Assembly (NCBI GenBank): GCA_031763025.1 | Contig: JASSKH010000044.1 | Coordinates: 992,001 to 1,056,000 of the forward strand | DNA length: 64,000 nucleotides | Source: Macrocystis pyrifera | Lineage: Eukaryota; Sar; Phaeophyceae; Laminariales; Laminariaceae | Reading direction: 5' to 3' | Part shown: positions 63,476 through 64,000 of the stretch, one piece after another | Position numbering within the stretch: position 1 is the first letter of the stretch | Layout of the letters: every line of letters starts with the position of its first letter | Translations under genes and position numbers: made by a program | The notes under the pieces: model-generated | What the model was told of the DNA's origin: nothing | Seen by the model: only the letters and a program-made list of their open reading frames with translations | Database searches by the model: none

Positions 63476-64000
63476 TAAATACAACTATAATTACGATTTT
63501 TGAGGTTGTTGTCACTTGCTAGCTCTTGGCAGACAGACCGACTGATAGACAGCTCTTCGCAAACAGCCCTTCTTCTTTGAAACAGCCGAACAGCCAAACA
63601 GCCAAAACAACCTTTCTTCTTATAAAAACTGCAACCAATAGACAGCTCTTCGCACAACGCCTAGAAGAGGAGTCTCGCCTTCGACAAACGGCATCTAGAT
63701 CCAGCTGTAGGCGGCCAAGCTGCTTGCTGCTGTTGGTGGCGAAGCTGCTGGTGCTACAACCCCCGCCTCTCCCTTCTCCACGCCCCCTAAGCTCACCTCC
63801 CCCTCGTCGAGAGGCGTGTGGTCCTCGCCCTCTGGCACGAGAGCGGCAACGACAAAGACCGACCTGGTGCCGACTGTTGTTTGCGACCGGTGCACGGACC
63901 AGCACTTACTTACTTGCCCAAGAACTCCGTGCCTGGTGGCAAAAACGTGGCCTTTGCCACCTGCGAGGATCTCATGTGCGATGGTGGCGGGATCATCTTG
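63476..64000 (+). repeat. Duplicated segment, copy B (second gene copy, cut by window end)
   Basis: Second copy of 59413-59927, including the 5' region and first exon (CDRCTDQHLLTC frame; TCEDLMCDGGG frame). A three-base insertion keeps the longer frame open. The rest of the gene lies beyond the window. Confidence 0.85.

Overview
The window is eukaryotic nuclear DNA. It holds GT-AG introns, LTR and tyrosine-recombinase retrotransposons, a tRNA-headed SINE, hAT-type and TA-flanked DNA elements, long (CTG)n arrays and almost no compact coding. It fits the repeat-rich genome of an alga or related protist. A stramenopile is my guess, based on gypsy polyproteins with chromo- and Tudor-like tails, but nothing here proves the lineage. 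Most of the 64 kb is mobile elements, tandem arrays and anonymous intergenic DNA. Long open frames are mostly element proteins or run through repeats.

Layout. 0.55-2.26 kb is an array built from the palindrome CCTCTGGAGGG, followed by a looser GAGTACT-type array to 3.4 kb. A 90-nt hairpin lies at 4.7 kb. A coding-like repeat at 5.4-6.05 kb is split by a 329-bp SINE, and its second copy at 25.2 kb lacks the SINE. 6.1-9.6 kb has only weak minus-strand exon candidates. 9.65-16.32 kb is a Ty1/copia element with 278-bp LTRs and a TACAT target duplication. 17.2-24.4 kb holds Ty3/gypsy remains: gag-protease on the minus strand, pol on the plus strand. A 2.36-kb LTR element with 216-bp LTRs and a TGAGG duplication is nested in the pol part. 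27.5-28.2 and 30.5-31.6 kb are tandem arrays. 31.6-33.1 kb is a second gypsy integrase relic with a Tudor-like tail.

38-46 kb carries scattered minus-strand exons with good splice sites. They look like one or more host genes for secreted or membrane proteins with a repeated Cys-containing beta-type module and a multi-pass C-terminal segment. 46.93-48.20 kb is a non-autonomous hAT element with an 8-bp duplication.

49.09-58.24 kb is the centrepiece: a young, apparently whole DIRS-order (PAT/TOC/Kangaroo- or Ngaro-like) retrotransposon. It has gag, RT-RNase H and tyrosine recombinase frames, split direct repeats in the diagnostic A1 ... B1-A2-B2 order, and an internal 140-bp satellite.

59.4-64 kb holds two copies of a possible zinc-binding host gene. 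The first copy is split by a 2.6-kb intron made largely of (CTG)n-containing units. Four copies of one 99-bp TA-flanked MITE family are spread over the window.
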